Counted from the stretch's first letter, positions 1 through 10,638 are shown. The stretch is 64,000 nt of DNA from Microbacteriaceae bacterium (GCA_031177985.1 JAPSJW010000007.1:62001-126000), one strand, 5' to 3'. Numbers and translations: made by a program. Notes: generated by a model from the letters alone, not told the origin.

Positions 1-1932
1 GTTGTCGGGCTTCATGAGGCGCAGCAGCGACCGCATCGGGCCGCCGTCGAGCTGGAACACGCCGAGGGTGTCGCCGCGCCCGAGCAGCTCGTACGCGGCC
101 GGGTCGTCGAGCTCGAGCTCTTCGAGCACGAGCTTCTCGCCCGTGTTCTTCTCGATGTTGTCCAGGGCGTCGGTGATGATCGTGAGGTTCCGCAGCCCCA
201 GGAAGTCCATCTTGATGAGGCCGAGCGCCTCGGCCGCCGGGTAGTCGAACTGCGTGACGATCTGCCCGTCCTGCTCCCGCTTCATGATCGGGATGATGTC
301 GATGAGCGGCTCGCTCGACATGATGACGCCTGCGGCGTGCACGCCCCACTGGCGCTTCAGGTTCTCGATGCCCAGGGCGGTCTCGAAGACGGTCTTCGCG
401 TCGGGGTCGGTCTCGAGGATGCCGCGGAGGTCTGCGGCCTCCTTCCACCGCTCGTGGCTCTTGTCGATGACCCCCGTGAGCGGGATGTCCTTGCCCATGA
501 CCGCGGGCGGCATCGCCTTGGTGAGCTTCTCGCCCATGCCGAACGGGAACCCGAGCACGCGGGAGGAGTCCTTGAGCGCCTGCTTCGCCTTGATGGTGCC
601 GTAGGTCACGATCTGCGCGACGCGCTCGTCGCCGTACTTCTCGGTGACGTACTTGATGACCTCGCCGCGGCGACGGTCGTCGAAGTCGACGTCGAAGTCG
701 GGCATCGAGACGCGGTCGGGGTTGAGGAAGCGCTCGAAGATGAGGCCGTGCCGCAGCGGGTCGAGGTCGGTGATCCCCATGGCGTACGCGGCCATGGAGC
801 CTGCCCCGGAGCCTCGGCCGGGGCCGACGCGGATGCCGTTGCGCTTCGACCAGTTGATGAAGTCGGCGACCACCAGGAAGTAGCCGGGGAAGCCCATCTG
901 GGTGATGACGCCGATCTCGTAGTCGGCCTGCTTCTGCACGTCGGCGGGGATGCCCGCCGGGTAGCGCTTCTCGAGCCCCTGCTGCACCTCCTTGATGAAC
1001 CAGGTCTTCTCGGTCTCGCCCTCGGGCACCGGGAAGCGGGGCATGTAGTTGGCGTTCGTGTCGAACTCGACGTCGCAGCGCTCCGCGATGAGCAGCGTGT
1101 TGTCGCAGGCGTCCGGGTGGTCGCGGAACAGCATCCGCATCTCGCGGGCGCTCTTCAGGTAGAACTCGTCGGCGTCGAACTTGAAGCGGTTCGGGTCGTC
1201 GAGGGTCGAGCCCGACTGCACGCAGAGCAGCGCCGCGTGCGCGGCCGCGTCGCCGGCGTGCGTGTAGTGCAGGTCGTTGGTCGCCACGAGCGGGATGCTC
1301 AGCTCCTTGGCGAGCCGGATCAGGTCGGTCATGACGCGGCGCTCGATGCCGAGGCCGTGGTCCATGATCTCGGCGAAGAAGTTCTCCTTGCCGAACAGGT
1401 CCTGGAACTCGCCCGCCGCGCGCTTGGCCTCGGCGTACTGGCCGAGTCGCAGGCGGGTCTGGATCTCCCCCGACGGGCAGCCGGTGGTGGCGATGATGCC
1501 CTTGCCGTAGGTGCTGAGCAGCTCCCGGTCCATGCGGGGCTTGAAGTAGTACCCCTCGATCGACGCGAGCGACGAGAGCCGGAAGAGGTTGTGCATCCCC
1601 TCGGTCGTCTCGGCGAGCAGGGTCATGTGGGTGTAGGCGCCCGCACCCGAGACGTCGTCCTCTCCCCCGTTGCCCCACCGCACGCGGGTCTTGTCGGTGC
1701 GGTGGGTGCCTGGGGTGAGGTATGCCTCGGTGCCGATGATCGGCTTGATGCCGGCGTTCGTGGCCGTGTTCCAGAAGTCGAACGCCCCGAACATGTTGCC
1801 GTGGTCGGTCACCGCGATCGCGGGCATCCCCTGCTCGTTCGCCGCCTGGATCAGCGGCCCGACGCGCGCCGCACCGTCGAGCATCGAGTACTCGCTGTGC
1901 ACGTGCAGATGCACGAAGGAATCGGCGCTCAC
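1..1932 (-). CDS. dnaE: DNA polymerase III alpha subunit, N-terminal part (cut by window edge)
   Basis: This is the replicative polymerase subunit of the DNA polymerase III holoenzyme. Only about 644 N-terminal residues are inside the window; the family is usually about 1150-1180 residues. The protein begins [20 protein letters not shown], the PHP domain opening. The catalytic palm motif PDFDVDFDD lies at residues 411-419, so the two metal-binding aspartates are D414 and D416. The GTG at 1932 was chosen because the PHP motif follows at once and a GGAGG lies about 11 bases upstream. It sits 53 bases downstream of the pseudouridine synthase gene, as the last visible gene of the divIVA-lspA run. 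Confidence 0.97.
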   Translation of the reverse strand, partial: MSADSFVHLHVHSEYSMLDGAARVGPLIQAANEQGMPAIAVTDHGNMFGAFDFWNTATNAGIKPIIGTEAYLTPGTHRTDKTRVRWGNGGEDDVSGAGAYTHMTLLAETTEGMHNLFRLSSLASIEGYYFKPRMDRELLSTYGKGIIATTGCPSGEIQTRLRLGQYAEAKRAAGEFQDLFGKENFFAEIMDHGLGIERRVMTDLIRLAKELSIPLVATNDLHYTHAGDAAAHAALLCVQSGSTLDDPNRFKFDADEFYLKSAREMRMLFRDHPDACDNTLLIAERCDVEFDTNANYMPRFPVPEGETEKTWFIKEVQQGLEKRYPAGIPADVQKQADYEIGVITQMGFPGYFLVVADFINWSKRNGIRVGPGRGSGAGSMAAYAMGITDLDPLRHGLIFERFLNPDRVSMPDFDVDFDDRRRGEVIKYVTEKYGDERVAQIVTYGTIKAKQALKDSSRVLGFPFGMGEKLTKAMPPAVMGKDIPLTGVIDKSHERWKEAADLRGILETDPDAKTVFETALGIENLKRQWGVHAAGVIMSSEPLIDIIPIMKREQDGQIVTQFDYPAAEALGLIKMDFLGLRNLTIITDALDNIEKNTGEKLVLEELELDDPAAYELLGRGDTLGVFQLDGGPMRSLLRLMKPDN

Positions 1933-1985
1933 GGCCAGGTCGTCCTCCGTCGGGGGTCGGATCGGGACTACAGCTTAAGCCGCGC

Positions 1986-2906
1986 TCACGACGCTCGAAG
2001 GATGTCGAGGGCGTGTTGCAGGTCGTCGGGGTAGTGCGACTCGAACTCCACCCAGTCGTCTGTGCCCGGGTGGCGGAAGCCGAGCCGCATCGCGTGCAGC
2101 CACTGCCGGCTGAGCCCGAGCCGCGCCGAGATCGTCGGGTCGGCTCCGTACATCGAGTCGCCGACGCACGGATGCCGCTGAGCGGCCATGTGCACGCGGA
2201 TCTGGTGGGTGCGCCCGGTCTCCAGATGCACCTCGAGCAGGCTCGCCGAGGGGAACGCCTCGAGCGTCTCGTAATGGGTCACGGAGGGCTTGCCCTCGGC
2301 GGTGACCGCGAACTTCCAGGAGTGCGACGGATGCCGCCCGATGGGCGCGTCGATCGTGCCGGCCAGGGGGTCGGGGTGACCCTGCACGACCGCGTGATAC
2401 ACCTTGTCGACCTCGCGCTCGCGGAACTGCCGCTTGAGCGAGGTGTAGGCGCGTTCGCTCTTCGCGACGACCATGAGCCCGCTCGTGCCCGCGTCGAGCC
2501 GGTGGACGATGCCCGCGCGCTCCGCCGAGCCCGACGTGGAGATGCGGAAGCCTGCACCGGCGAGGGCGCCGAGCACGGTGGGACCCTCCCAGCCCATCGA
2601 CGGATGCGCCGCGACGCCGACGGGCTTGTCGATCACGACCACCTCGTCGTCGTCGTGCACGATCCCGAGCTCGGGCACCACGACCGGCACGATCGTGGGC
2701 TCGCTCTTCGGGGTCCAGCTCACCTCGAGCCACGCGCCGGGCTCCAGCCGGTCGGACTTGCCGACGGGGACGCCGTCGACCGTCACGCCGCCCGCCTCGG
2801 CGACCTCGGCCGCGAACGTGCGCGAGAAACCCAGCAGCTTGGCGAGGCCGGCGTCCACCCGCTCCCCCGCGAGCCCCTCCGGCACCGGGAGGCTGCGTGA
2901 CTCCAT
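1986..2906 (-). CDS. RluD-family 23S rRNA pseudouridine synthase
   Basis: This 306-residue enzyme should isomerise uridines in 23S rRNA to pseudouridine. An S4 RNA-binding domain occupies about residues 10-65. The catalytic motif HRLDAGTSG is at 135-143 with nucleophile D138, and the C-terminal RTHQIRVH motif is present. The ATG at 2906 was chosen because it gives the usual short lead into the S4 domain and lies 2 bases past the lspA stop, so the two are probably translationally coupled. The lspA-rluD pairing is common in Gram-positive bacteria. The exact target uridines cannot be read from sequence. Confidence 0.95.
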   Translation of the reverse strand: MESRSLPVPEGLAGERVDAGLAKLLGFSRTFAAEVAEAGGVTVDGVPVGKSDRLEPGAWLEVSWTPKSEPTIVPVVVPELGIVHDDDEVVVIDKPVGVAAHPSMGWEGPTVLGALAGAGFRISTSGSAERAGIVHRLDAGTSGLMVVAKSERAYTSLKRQFREREVDKVYHAVVQGHPDPLAGTIDAPIGRHPSHSWKFAVTAEGKPSVTHYETLEAFPSASLLEVHLETGRTHQIRVHMAAQRHPCVGDSMYGADPTISARLGLSRQWLHAMRLGFRHPGTDDWVEFESHYPDDLQHALDILRAS

Positions 2907-2908
2907 GC

Positions 2909-3490
2909 TCAGGCTCCGTCGGAGGCCGCTGCGCCCTCGGCATCCGCCTTCGCCGCCTTGCGGGGCGGGCGGCTTCCGTCGAGACCGGTTCCGCGAGCGG
3001 TGAGCAGGATGAACAGCCCCATGCTCGACACGATGGCGATGTCCGCGATGTTGAAGATGGCGGGGAAGAACGAGATGTGCAGGAAGTCGACCACGTGACC
3101 CTGGCCGAAGCTCGGCTCGCGGAAGAGCCGGTCGGTCAGGTTGCCGAGGGTGCCTCCGAGCAGCATGCCGAAGAGCACCGCCCACGACATGGCGCGGATG
3201 CGACGGGCGAAGACGACGATGATCACGGCGACGAGAGCCGCGATCGAGGAGAACAGCCAGGTCGTGCCGCTGCCGAGCGAGAAGGCCCCGCCGGAGTTGC
3301 GCACGAAGGTGAACTGGAAGAACTCGCCGAGCACCGGCACGGATTCTCCGGCGCGGAGGTTCTCGACGATCAGATACTTGGCGCCCTGGTCGAGGAGCCA
3401 GACCCCGATGGCCACGAGAGCCAGGGAGACGAGGGCGACGACGCGCACGCCCTCGGGGCGTGCGCGCGTCGCGTCGTCAGTTGCCGGCAA
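2909..3490 (-). CDS. lspA: Lipoprotein signal peptidase (signal peptidase II)
   Basis: This membrane aspartyl protease cleaves the signal peptide of diacylglyceryl-modified prolipoproteins. The 193-residue protein has about four transmembrane segments. It carries NSGGAFS (65-71), GNLTDR with catalytic D120, and FNIAD with catalytic D150. The C-terminal 25 residues form a charged cytoplasmic tail. The frame opens at TTG 3490, overlapping the divIVA end by 14 bases; GTG 3448 is an equally plausible start and would remove a 14-residue hydrophilic lead. Neither has a strong ribosome-binding site, which suggests coupling to divIVA. Confidence 0.93.
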   Translation of the reverse strand: MPATDDATRARPEGVRVVALVSLALVAIGVWLLDQGAKYLIVENLRAGESVPVLGEFFQFTFVRNSGGAFSLGSGTTWLFSSIAALVAVIIVVFARRIRAMSWAVLFGMLLGGTLGNLTDRLFREPSFGQGHVVDFLHISFFPAIFNIADIAIVSSMGLFILLTARGTGLDGSRPPRKAAKADAEGAAASDGA

Positions 3491-4205
3491 AACCCGAGTA
3501 GTTGGCCGGCGGCGGGGCCGCGACCGCCGGGTAGCTGCCCGAGGTCGTGGGCTGCTGCGCCGACTGCTGGGGCTGGTCGCCGCTCGTCAGCGCCGTCGAG
3601 GAGTCGAGCTCACGGAGCTGACCCTCGATGTAGCGCTTGAGCTGCTGGCGGTACTCGCGCTCGAAGGTGCGCAGCTCGTCGATGCGGTGCTCGAGCAGCG
3701 CGCGCTCCTGCTCGAGCGAGCTGATCTGGTTGCGCTGCTTCGCCTCGGCCTCGGCGACGATGCGCGCGGCGGTGGCGTGCCCCTCGGCGATCAGCGCGTC
3801 GCGCTTCTCGACGCCCTCGCGCACGTGCTCCTCGTGCAGACGACGGGCGAGCTGCAGCAGGTTGTTCGTGTTGCCCGGGTCCATCGCGTTCGCGTCGACC
3901 GAGGGCGTGGGGTAGGCGAGAGCCGGCTGCGGAGCGGGGGCGGGAGCCGGCGTCGGCTCGGCGACCTGCTCGGTCTGGGCGAAGCCGTTGGCGGCGGGAG
4001 CCTGCTGCGCGCTGCGCTGCAGCTCGTTGATGCGAGATTCGCTGGCCACGAGGCGCTGGCGCAGCTCCTCGTTCTCCTGACCGAGACGGCGCAGCTCGAC
4101 GACGACCTCGTCGAGGAAGTCGTCGACCTCGTCCTGGTCGTAGCCCTCCCGGAACTTGGTCGACTGGAACCGCTTGTTGACCACATCTTCAGGCGTCAGG
4201 GCCAT
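3477..4205 (-). CDS. divIVA: DivIVA/Wag31 polar growth scaffold
   Basis: This coiled-coil protein binds curved membrane at the cell poles and directs polar wall synthesis in actinobacteria. The 242-residue protein starts MALTPEDVVNKRFQ and has the conserved DivIVA N-terminal domain (about 1-60, including GYDQDEVDDFLDEVV). A Pro/Ala-rich linker (about 75-115) follows, then a long coiled coil (about 120-205) and a Gln/Ser/Pro-rich tail. ATG 4205 is preferred over GTG 4214 because GAGGT lies 7 bases before it. The 88 bases upstream separate it from yggT and contain a possible -10 TACTCT, but I see no firm promoter. Confidence 0.95.
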   Translation of the reverse strand: MALTPEDVVNKRFQSTKFREGYDQDEVDDFLDEVVVELRRLGQENEELRQRLVASESRINELQRSAQQAPAANGFAQTEQVAEPTPAPAPAPQPALAYPTPSVDANAMDPGNTNNLLQLARRLHEEHVREGVEKRDALIAEGHATAARIVAEAEAKQRNQISSLEQERALLEHRIDELRTFEREYRQQLKRYIEGQLRELDSSTALTSGDQPQQSAQQPTTSGSYPAVAAPPPANYSGFAGN

Positions 4206-4293
4206 GGCCGTCACCTCGTGTCTTTCTGGAAGTCGGGGTAGCTCTGCAGCCCGCGGCGGCGAGCGCTGCTACAAGAGTACCCATGGGTTGAAG

Positions 4294-4590
4294 TCAGATG
4301 AATCCGAGCGTCACCGAGATCAGGATGACGACCGCCAGCATCACGATGGCACCGGAGAAGTCGATCGCGGCTCCGCCGGCCCGAATCGGCTTGACGAACC
4401 GCCGCACGAAACGGACGGGCGGGTCGGTCACGGTGTACACGACCTCGGCGAGCAGCAGCACGACGCCCTGGGGCCGCCAACCGGGACGGAAGGTGCGCAC
4501 GAGCTCGAGGATGAACCGCGCCCACATGAGCCAGAAGAAGATCACGAGGGCGACATAGATCACCGTCGCGATCACAGAGATGATCGCCAT
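4294..4590 (-). CDS. yggT: YggT family membrane protein
   Basis: This 98-residue integral membrane protein has two hydrophobic helical hairpins (about residues 3-32 and 75-98) around a cytoplasmic loop with the family motif TDPPVRFVRRFVKPI. Its position between sepF and divIVA is conserved in actinobacteria and firmicutes, which links it to division or envelope function. The biochemical role is not established. It begins 11 bases after the sepF stop, so it is cotranscribed. Confidence 0.9.
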   Translation of the reverse strand: MAIISVIATVIYVALVIFFWLMWARFILELVRTFRPGWRPQGVVLLLAEVVYTVTDPPVRFVRRFVKPIRAGGAAIDFSGAIVMLAVVILISVTLGFI

Positions 4591-4601
4591 CGGCGACGAT
4601 G

Positions 4602-5078
4602 CTACTGCTGCGCGAAGAACGACGCCTCGACGTCGGACTCCACTTCGCCCGACTCGCCGCTGACCGCGACGTGCGCAGGCGAGAGCAGGAAGACCTTGCT
4701 CGTCACGCGCTCGATCTTGCCGTAGAGGCCCTGCGAGAGCCCGCTCGCGAAGTCGATGAGCCTGCGGGCGTCTGCCTCGTTCATCTGCGACAGGTTGATG
4801 ATGACGGGGATGCCGTCGCGGAAGGACTCGGCGATGACCTGGGCGTCCTTGTACTGACGCGGGTGCACGGTGAGGATCTCGTTCATGTCTGCGGGGGCTG
4901 CGACTTTCGCGGGGGTGCGGCGGAGCGGGGTGACGGGCGCCGCCTTGCCGCTCGACGGCGCGGGGGCCGGAGCGGGAGCGGGAGCGGGGTGGGACGAGTG
5001 CTGGTTGCCGTCCTCGTACTCGAACTCCTCGTCCGCGAGACCGAGGTAGACCATCGTCTTGCGCAGCGGGTTAGCCAT
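4602..5078 (-). CDS. sepF: Cell division protein SepF
   Basis: SepF anchors FtsZ filaments to the membrane and aligns the Z-ring. The 158-residue protein begins [20 protein letters not shown], the amphipathic membrane-binding helix. A Pro/Ala-rich linker containing alternating PAPAPAPA follows, and then the globular SepF domain (about 70-150) with [19 protein letters not shown]. The ATG at 5078 is fixed by a textbook GGAGG five bases away (cggaggaaac). It lies 32 bases upstream of yggT's partner genes and 32 bases after yggS, within the ftsZ-yggS-sepF-yggT run. Confidence 0.95.
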   Translation of the reverse strand: MANPLRKTMVYLGLADEEFEYEDGNQHSSHPAPAPAPAPAPSSGKAAPVTPLRRTPAKVAAPADMNEILTVHPRQYKDAQVIAESFRDGIPVIINLSQMNEADARRLIDFASGLSQGLYGKIERVTSKVFLLSPAHVAVSGESGEVESDVEASFFAQQ

Positions 5079-5110
5079 GTTTCCTCCGAGATCGTGCCCT
5101 TGCGTCGACA

Positions 5111-5800
5111 TTAACCGGGCTGGGGCCGGTTTCCGGTGATTGCCGTGCCGATCCGCAGGTGTGTCGCGCCTTCTGCGATCGCCTCGCGGAAGTCGCCCGA
5201 CATCCCCATCGACAGCGACCGGGCGTCGGGGGCGATGCGACGGATGCGCTCCCCCGCCTCGCGCACGGAGGCGAAGGCCCTGCGCGGGTCGGCTCCGAGC
5301 GGCGCGACGGTCATCAGGCCGAGCAGCTCGAGTCCCGGCGCGGCGGCGACGTGCTCGACGAGCGGCTCGACGTCGTCGAGAGCCACCCCGCCGCGCCCAG
5401 GGTCGCCCGTGAGGTCGACCTGCACGAAGACGGGCAGCGCCGGCCCCTCCTCGCTCGCGAGCCCGCGCACGACGGACTCACGGTCGATGGAGTGCACGGC
5501 GAACGCGTAGCGGCGCACCGCTCGTGCCTTCTTGCTCTGCAGCTGTCCCACGAAGTGCCAGCGCAACCCGAGGTCGTCGAGCTCGGCGGCCTTCGGCTCG
5601 GCGTCCTGATGACGGTTCTCGCCGACGTCCCGGACCCCGAGGGCGTGCAGCTCGCGGACGAGCGAGGTCGGGTGGAACTTCGTGACGACGATCGTCGTCA
5701 GCTCCTCCGGATCCCTGCCTGCCGCGCGCGCCGCATCCGCGATCTCACCCTGGACTCGGGCGAGGCGCTCGGCGAGCCCGTCGGTCGGCTCCTCCGCCAT
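5111..5800 (-). CDS. yggS: YggS/PROSC pyridoxal-phosphate homeostasis protein
   Basis: This 229-residue, single-domain, fold-type III PLP-binding protein buffers PLP and has no known catalytic reaction. The PLP lysine is K41 in TIVVTKFHP. The phosphate-binding C-terminal motifs [12 protein letters not shown] and [13 protein letters not shown] are present. ATG 5800 lies 4 bases past the ftsZ stop. In many actinobacteria a pgeF (laccase-like) gene lies between ftsZ and yggS; here there is no room for one. Confidence 0.94.
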   Translation of the reverse strand: MAEEPTDGLAERLARVQGEIADAARAAGRDPEELTTIVVTKFHPTSLVRELHALGVRDVGENRHQDAEPKAAELDDLGLRWHFVGQLQSKKARAVRRYAFAVHSIDRESVVRGLASEEGPALPVFVQVDLTGDPGRGGVALDDVEPLVEHVAAAPGLELLGLMTVAPLGADPRRAFASVREAGERIRRIAPDARSLSMGMSGDFREAIAEGATHLRIGTAITGNRPQPG

Positions 5801-5804
5801 CCGC

Positions 5805-7013
5805 TCAGCGCAGGAAGTCGGGGATGTCGAGGTCGTCGTCCGGGTCGTCGAACGACCGGTCGATGGCCACGGTGTGAGCGAGCTCGGGGGTCGCCCAGCG
5901 CTCCTCCCCTGCCGACTCGGCGGGGCGGGAGTCGTGCTGCGGTACCACGGGCTCCACAGGGGTGACTCCGAGGGTCGCGGCTCCGGCGACGCCGCCGACC
6001 GCTGCACCGGCTCCCGCGACCGCGGTCGCGGCGCGTCGGCCCTGCTCGCCCTTGGTGACCTTCGGCTCGCCGCCATCGAATCCGGCGGCGATGACCGTCA
6101 CGCGCACCTCGTCGCCGAGGGTGTCGTCGATGACCGCACCGAAGATGATGTTCGCCTCGGGGTGCACGGCCTCCTGCACGAGCCTCGCGGCATCGTTGAT
6201 CTCGAAGATGCCGAGGTTCGAGCCGCCCTGGATCGACAGCAGCACGCCGTGCGCTCCGTCGATGCTGGCCTCGAGCAGCGGGCTCGCGACGGCGAGCTCG
6301 GCCGCCTTGATGGCGCGGTCGGCGCCTCGCGAGGATCCGATGCCCATCAGCGCGCTGCCGGCACCCTGCATGACCGACTTGACGTCGGCGAAGTCGAGGT
6401 TGATGAGGCCGGGAGTCGTGATGAGGTCGGTGATGCCCTGCACACCGGCGAGCAGCACCTGGTCGGCCGTGGCGAACGCCTCGAGCATGCTGATGCCGCG
6501 GTCGCTGATCTCCAGCAGTCGGTCGTTCGGCACGACGATGAGCGTGTCGACCTCGTTCTTGAGCGCGCTCACGCCGGTCTCGGCCTGCGCCTGCCGGCGC
6601 TTGCCCTCGAAGCCGAAGGGCTTCGTGACGACACCGATCGTCAGGGCGCCGATCGACTTGGCGATCCTCGCGACGACCGGCGCTCCGCCGGTGCCCGTGC
6701 CGCCGCCCTCGCCTGCGGTGACGAAGACCATGTCGGCGCCCGTGAGCGCCTCCTCGATCTCCTCCGCGTGGTCCTCGGCGGCCCGCCGGCCCACCTCGGG
6801 ATCGGCTCCCGCGCCGAGGCCCCTGGTGAGCTCACGGCCGACGTCGAGCTTGACGTCGGCGTCGCTCATCAGGAGCGCCTGAGCATCCGTGTTGATGGCG
6901 ATGAACTCGACTCCGCGGAGTCCGAGCTCGATCATCCGGTTGACGGCGTTCACTCCGCCGCCGCCGATGCCGACGACCTTGATCACGGCAAGGTAGTTCT
7001 GATTCGATGACAC
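5805..7013 (-). CDS. ftsZ: Cell division GTPase FtsZ
   Basis: FtsZ is the tubulin homologue that polymerises into the Z-ring. It is 402 residues long. The GTP-binding signature GGGTGTG is at 103-109, the N-terminal nucleotide loop [15 protein letters not shown] is near 13-27, and the T7 loop NLDFADVK is present. A variable Ala/Gly linker leads to the conserved C-terminal peptide [10 protein letters not shown], the docking site for SepF and FtsW. GTG 7013 is supported by GGAGG six bases upstream. A strong hairpin at 7032-7060 sits just upstream of that ribosome-binding site. Confidence 0.98.
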   Translation of the reverse strand: MSSNQNYLAVIKVVGIGGGGVNAVNRMIELGLRGVEFIAINTDAQALLMSDADVKLDVGRELTRGLGAGADPEVGRRAAEDHAEEIEEALTGADMVFVTAGEGGGTGTGGAPVVARIAKSIGALTIGVVTKPFGFEGKRRQAQAETGVSALKNEVDTLIVVPNDRLLEISDRGISMLEAFATADQVLLAGVQGITDLITTPGLINLDFADVKSVMQGAGSALMGIGSSRGADRAIKAAELAVASPLLEASIDGAHGVLLSIQGGSNLGIFEINDAARLVQEAVHPEANIIFGAVIDDTLGDEVRVTVIAAGFDGGEPKVTKGEQGRRAATAVAGAGAAVGGVAGAATLGVTPVEPVVPQHDSRPAESAGEERWATPELAHTVAIDRSFDDPDDDLDIPDFLR

Positions 7014-7031
7014 GTCCGGCCTCCGCTGGTG

Positions 7032-7060
7032 ACTTTCAACCTCCGGTTGAGGTCGAAAGT
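7032..7060 (-). promoter_or_regulatory. Hairpin in the ftsZ 5' leader
   Basis: The stem is ACTTTC (7032-7037), one A.C mismatch, then ACCTC (7039-7043). The 5-base loop is 7044-7048 and the pairing arms are 7049-7053 and 7055-7060. On the ftsZ strand it ends 8-9 bases before the GGAGG. No T-run follows it on either strand, so it does not look like a terminator. A regulatory or mRNA-stabilising role is inferred. Confidence 0.55.
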
Positions 7061-7142
7061 TCTTGCTCAGTAAGCAATTCCTGCTTCCGAGGGTAGGTCG
7101 CGGTCGACGGAGAGCGGAGGACCGACGCGCCGCGTGTCGGAA

Positions 7143-8153
7143 TCAGTCCGGGCGGAACGTCGCCGTGCCCGGCGCCGAGACGTCGAACTCGCCCGCGCCG
7201 GCGCCGCCCTGCTGCGCCACGAGGTGCTGGAGCACGAGCGCCTTCTTGTCCGACTCGTCCGCGCTCCCCCAGACGACCCGCTGCCCCGACCCGTGCAGGG
7301 TGAACGTGACGTCGTCCCTGGTGTTGGCGCGGATGCGGTCCACCTGCGCCAGCAGCGCGTCGGGAAGGGCGAGCAGCACCTCCACCACCGAGCGGAACGG
7401 CCGGGAGTCGACGTCGACCTCGGAGACCTCGACGAGGGGCATGCCCGCCGGTCGCTCGGCATCCGTCTGCACGACGATGCCCGCCGGGTCCACCGACTCG
7501 AACCGCCCGTCGCGCTCGACCACCGCGATCGGCTGGCGTTCGACGATGTGCACGACGAGGGTGTCGGGCGGCACGGTCTCGGTCACGTAGCTGCGGATGA
7601 GCGGATGCTCCGCGAGTCCCTCGGTGATCGCCTCGCTGTCGAGCAGCGCGAGCGGGGTGCCCAGCTGCGGCTCGACGACCGCCCGCACCGTCTCCTCGGG
7701 CACCCGGGACGTCCCCTCGACCACGATCGTGCGCAGGGCGAGCAGCGGAGAGAAGACCGCGACGGCGAGCAGCACTCCCAGAGTGACGACGATGCCGCCG
7801 AGGGTCAGCCACGCGGCTCGACGGTGCCTGCTGCGCCTCGTGAAGCGGCGCATCTCCCGCTTCTCGGCGCGGTCGCGATCCCGGGCGGCCCGTCGCGCAT
7901 CGGCCTCCGCCTTCGCGGCGTTCCGGCGGGCCTGCCTGGCGAGGGCGCGCACCTCGCGAGCCGACGGCGGAGCCGCCGGGGCGGGCGGCTCGACGGGAGC
8001 ATCCGACACTCCCTTGCCCGGCTCCTCGGCGTCGGGAGGAGCGGGCCGCGGCGCGGGCTCGGCAAGACGTCGCGCAGAGCGATCGACGCTCGGCCGCTGT
8101 GGCGGCGGGCTCCCCGCCGTAGGCCGGCGGTCGAACCCCTCCGGTCGCTTCAC
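7143..8153 (-). CDS. ftsQ: Cell division protein FtsQ
   Basis: This 336-residue bitopic membrane protein of the FtsQLB divisome bridge has three parts. A long Pro/Ala/Arg-rich cytoplasmic N-terminus (about 1-112) is followed by one transmembrane helix (about 114-135). The extracytoplasmic portion has a POTRA domain (about 138-210, starting RTIVVEGTSRVPEETV) and a beta domain. The start is a GTG at 8153, separated from the murC stop by 2 bases. The gene is followed by the 129-base leader of ftsZ. Confidence 0.94.
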   Translation of the reverse strand: MKRPEGFDRRPTAGSPPPQRPSVDRSARRLAEPAPRPAPPDAEEPGKGVSDAPVEPPAPAAPPSAREVRALARQARRNAAKAEADARRAARDRDRAEKREMRRFTRRSRHRRAAWLTLGGIVVTLGVLLAVAVFSPLLALRTIVVEGTSRVPEETVRAVVEPQLGTPLALLDSEAITEGLAEHPLIRSYVTETVPPDTLVVHIVERQPIAVVERDGRFESVDPAGIVVQTDAERPAGMPLVEVSEVDVDSRPFRSVVEVLLALPDALLAQVDRIRANTRDDVTFTLHGSGQRVVWGSADESDKKALVLQHLVAQQGGAGAGEFDVSAPGTATFRPD

Positions 8154-8155
8154 GG

Positions 8156-9550
8156 TCAGTCCGTCGTCGCCAGGGCGTCGAGCACCTGCGGGATGATGCG
8201 GTAGACGTCGCCGCAGCTGAGCGTCATCACGAGGTCGCCCTCGCGAGCGATCGCGGCGGCGCGATCGGCTGCCTGCTGCCAGTCCGGAATGTAGTCGACC
8301 GCGTCCGAGTCGGTGAAGCGGTCCGCGACCAGCGCACCGGTGACTCCGGGCTCCGGGTCCTCGCGGGCGCCGAACACGTCGAGCACGATCGTGTGGTCGG
8401 CGAGCCGCTCGTAGGTCTCGGCGAACTCGCCGGCCATCAGACGGGTGCGGCTGTAGAGGTGCGGCTGATGGATGGCGATGACCCGCCCGTCGCCGACCAC
8501 GCTGCGCGCGGTCTGCAGAGCCGCGGCGACCTCGGTCGGGTGGTGGGCGTAGTCGTCGAAGACGCGCACGCCGCGCACCGTGCCGTGCAGCTCGAAGCGG
8601 CGACCGGTTCCGGTGAACGACTGCAGACCGCGGATGATCTCGGCCGGATCGAAGCCGAGACCCGCGAGCACCGCGAAGGCCCCGGCCGCGTTGAGCGCGT
8701 TGTGCCGGCCGGGAACCCCGAGCGAGAGCGGATGATCGACCCCGCGATAGGACAGGGTCGCCGTGACGAGTCCCTCGGAGGCGATCGAGTGCACGCGGAC
8801 ATCGGCGCTCTCGGCCTCGCCGAAGCTGATGAGGGTGGCGCCGTCCAGTCGGGAGGCGACCCTGCGGGCGCCCTCATCGTCGCTCGAGATCGCGACGAAC
8901 TCCTTCGCCCGCGACGCGAACGTCACGAACGCGTCGTCGAAGGCCTCGTACGAGCCGTAGTGATCGAGGTGATCGGCGTCGACGTTGGTGACGAGCGCGA
9001 CCGCGGTGTCGTAGAGCAGGAAGGAGCCGTCGGACTCGTCGGCCTCGACGACGAACAGCTCGCCGCTGCCGTGACGTGAGCTGACGCCGAGCGACTGGAT
9101 GACGCCGCCGTTGACGAAGCTGGGGTCGGCGCCGAGCTCGAGCAGCGCCGTCACGATCATGCCCGTCGACGTCGTCTTGCCGTGGGCGCCTGCGACGGCG
9201 ACGAGGCGCTGCCGGTTGATCAGCCAGGCGAGCGCGTGGGCGCGGTGCAGCACGGGGAGGCCCCTGGACAGGGCGAGCTGGTACTCCGGATTGTCCTGCC
9301 AGAGCGCGCCGGTGACCACGAGGGTGTCGGCATCGCCGACATTGGCGGCGTCGTGGCCGATGGCGATGCGGGCGCCGAGGTCGCGCAGCTCGTCCACGGC
9401 CGCGGTGTCGCGCAGGTCGGAGCCCGAGACGGTGTAGCCCGACTCGAGGAACATGCGGGCGATGCCGCTCATGCCCGAGCCGCCGATGCCGACGAAGTGC
9501 AGCTTCCCGAGGTCCTCCGGCAGCGGCTGGGAGAGGTCGGGCTTGATCAT
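8156..9550 (-). CDS. murC: UDP-N-acetylmuramate-L-alanine ligase
   Basis: MurC adds the first residue (L-Ala, or Gly in some actinobacteria) of the stem peptide to UDP-MurNAc with ATP in the cytoplasm. The 464-residue protein has the N-terminal UDP-binding motif [11 protein letters not shown] (21-31). The ATP loop GAHGKTTS is at 121-128, the central motif is [11 protein letters not shown], and the C-terminal motif is [10 protein letters not shown]. The ATG overlaps the murG stop as ATGA (9547-9550), which implies translational coupling. Confidence 0.97.
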   Translation of the reverse strand: MIKPDLSQPLPEDLGKLHFVGIGGSGMSGIARMFLESGYTVSGSDLRDTAAVDELRDLGARIAIGHDAANVGDADTLVVTGALWQDNPEYQLALSRGLPVLHRAHALAWLINRQRLVAVAGAHGKTTSTGMIVTALLELGADPSFVNGGVIQSLGVSSRHGSGELFVVEADESDGSFLLYDTAVALVTNVDADHLDHYGSYEAFDDAFVTFASRAKEFVAISSDDEGARRVASRLDGATLISFGEAESADVRVHSIASEGLVTATLSYRGVDHPLSLGVPGRHNALNAAGAFAVLAGLGFDPAEIIRGLQSFTGTGRRFELHGTVRGVRVFDDYAHHPTEVAAALQTARSVVGDGRVIAIHQPHLYSRTRLMAGEFAETYERLADHTIVLDVFGAREDPEPGVTGALVADRFTDSDAVDYIPDWQQAADRAAAIAREGDLVMTLSCGDVYRIIPQVLDALATTD

Positions 9551-10638
9551 CCGGCCGATCCTACCTTCGCGTTCGCCGCGTCGCCGATGAGCTCCACCAT
9601 GCGTGCGGTGCCGTCGCGCATCCCGGTCGTCGCGGCGCGCGCGGCGAGGTCGGCGACTCTCGCCCGGTCGAGCAGCAGCGGCACGAGCGAGGTCGAGACC
9701 CAGTGCGGCGTGAAGTCTTGATCGCGCACGAGCGCGGACCCGCCGGCCTCGACCACGGCCCGCGCGTTGAGACGCTGCTCGCCGTTGCCGACCGGGTAGG
9801 GCACGTAGACCGCGGGAAGGCCCACCGCGGTGAACTCGCTGACGGTCGCCGCGCCGGATCGCGCGACCGCGAGGTCGGCGGCGGCGATCGCGAGGTCCAT
9901 GCGGTCGCAGTAGCGCAGGATGCGGTAGCCCTTGAGCCCCGGGTCGTCGACGGGCGAGCGCTCGCCCGTGATGTGCAGCACCTGCCAGCCCGACCCCAGG
10001 ATGTCGACGACGGCCGAGGCGACCGTCTGGTTGATGCTGCGCGCGCCGGTCGATCCCCCGGTGACGAGGAGGGTGGGCTTCTCGAGCTCGAGGCCGAACT
10101 GCGCCATCGCCTCGGCGCGCGCGACCCGTCGGTCGAGCTGCTCGATCTCCCGCCGGAGGGGCATGCCGACCACCCGGGCGTGCGGAAGCCTGGTGCCGGG
10201 GAAGGTGACGCCGACGAAGCGGGTGGTCCGCGCCCCCAGGCGGTTGGCGAGACCAGGACGCGCGTTCGCCTCGTGCAGGGCGAGCGGCCGCTTCATCCGC
10301 TGCGCCGCGAGGTAGGCGGGCGCGGCGGCGTACCCGCCGAAGCCGACGACGACGTCGACCTTGCGGTCCTCGATGTAGATCTCGCTCTGAGCGACCGCCT
10401 GGCGGAATCGGGACGGGAACCGCACCGCCGCGCGCCCTGGCCGCCGCGGGAAGGGCAGTCGCGGGATGGTCAGCAGCTCATAGCCCCGCTGCGGGACCAG
10501 GCGGGCCTCGAGGCCCTCCTTCGTGCCGAGCACGAGGATGGTCGCGTCGGGCTCGGCCGCGGCGATCCCGTCGGCCGTGGCGAGCAGCGGATTCACGTGT
10601 CCGGCGGTGCCGCCGCCGGCGAGCAGGTAGGTCGTCAC
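9547..10638 (-). CDS. murG: UDP-GlcNAc:lipid I GlcNAc transferase
   Basis: MurG is the membrane-associated GT28 glycosyltransferase that converts lipid I to lipid II. The 363-residue protein opens [20 protein letters not shown] with the Gly-rich loop at 8-13. It has [26 protein letters not shown] for nucleotide-sugar binding, and the acceptor-side motif GNGEQRLNA. The GTG at 10638 overlaps the ftsW stop in a GTGA tetranucleotide. Longer upstream extensions of the frame are antisense or out-of-phase reading inside ftsW. Confidence 0.96.
   Translation of the reverse strand: MTTYLLAGGGTAGHVNPLLATADGIAAAEPDATILVLGTKEGLEARLVPQRGYELLTIPRLPFPRRPGRAAVRFPSRFRQAVAQSEIYIEDRKVDVVVGFGGYAAAPAYLAAQRMKRPLALHEANARPGLANRLGARTTRFVGVTFPGTRLPHARVVGMPLRREIEQLDRRVARAEAMAQFGLELEKPTLLVTGGSTGARSINQTVASAVVDILGSGWQVLHITGERSPVDDPGLKGYRILRYCDRMDLAIAAADLAVARSGAATVSEFTAVGLPAVYVPYPVGNGEQRLNARAVVEAGGSALVRDQDFTPHWVSTSLVPLLLDRARVADLAARAATTGMRDGTARMVELIGDAANAKVGSAG

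Noticed and set aside
337-2034. A 565-codon plus-strand open frame opposite dnaE
   Set aside because: It is the antisense shadow of dnaE in high-GC DNA. The product is a low-complexity Arg/Val/Glu/Asp string without domains, while the minus strand encodes unmistakable polymerase motifs.
4930-4995. A short alternating PAPAPA-coding repeat in sepF as a mobile or CRISPR-like repeat
   Set aside because: It is an ordinary low-complexity linker in the SepF coding sequence, with codons ggcgcgggg/gcgggagcg varying irregularly.
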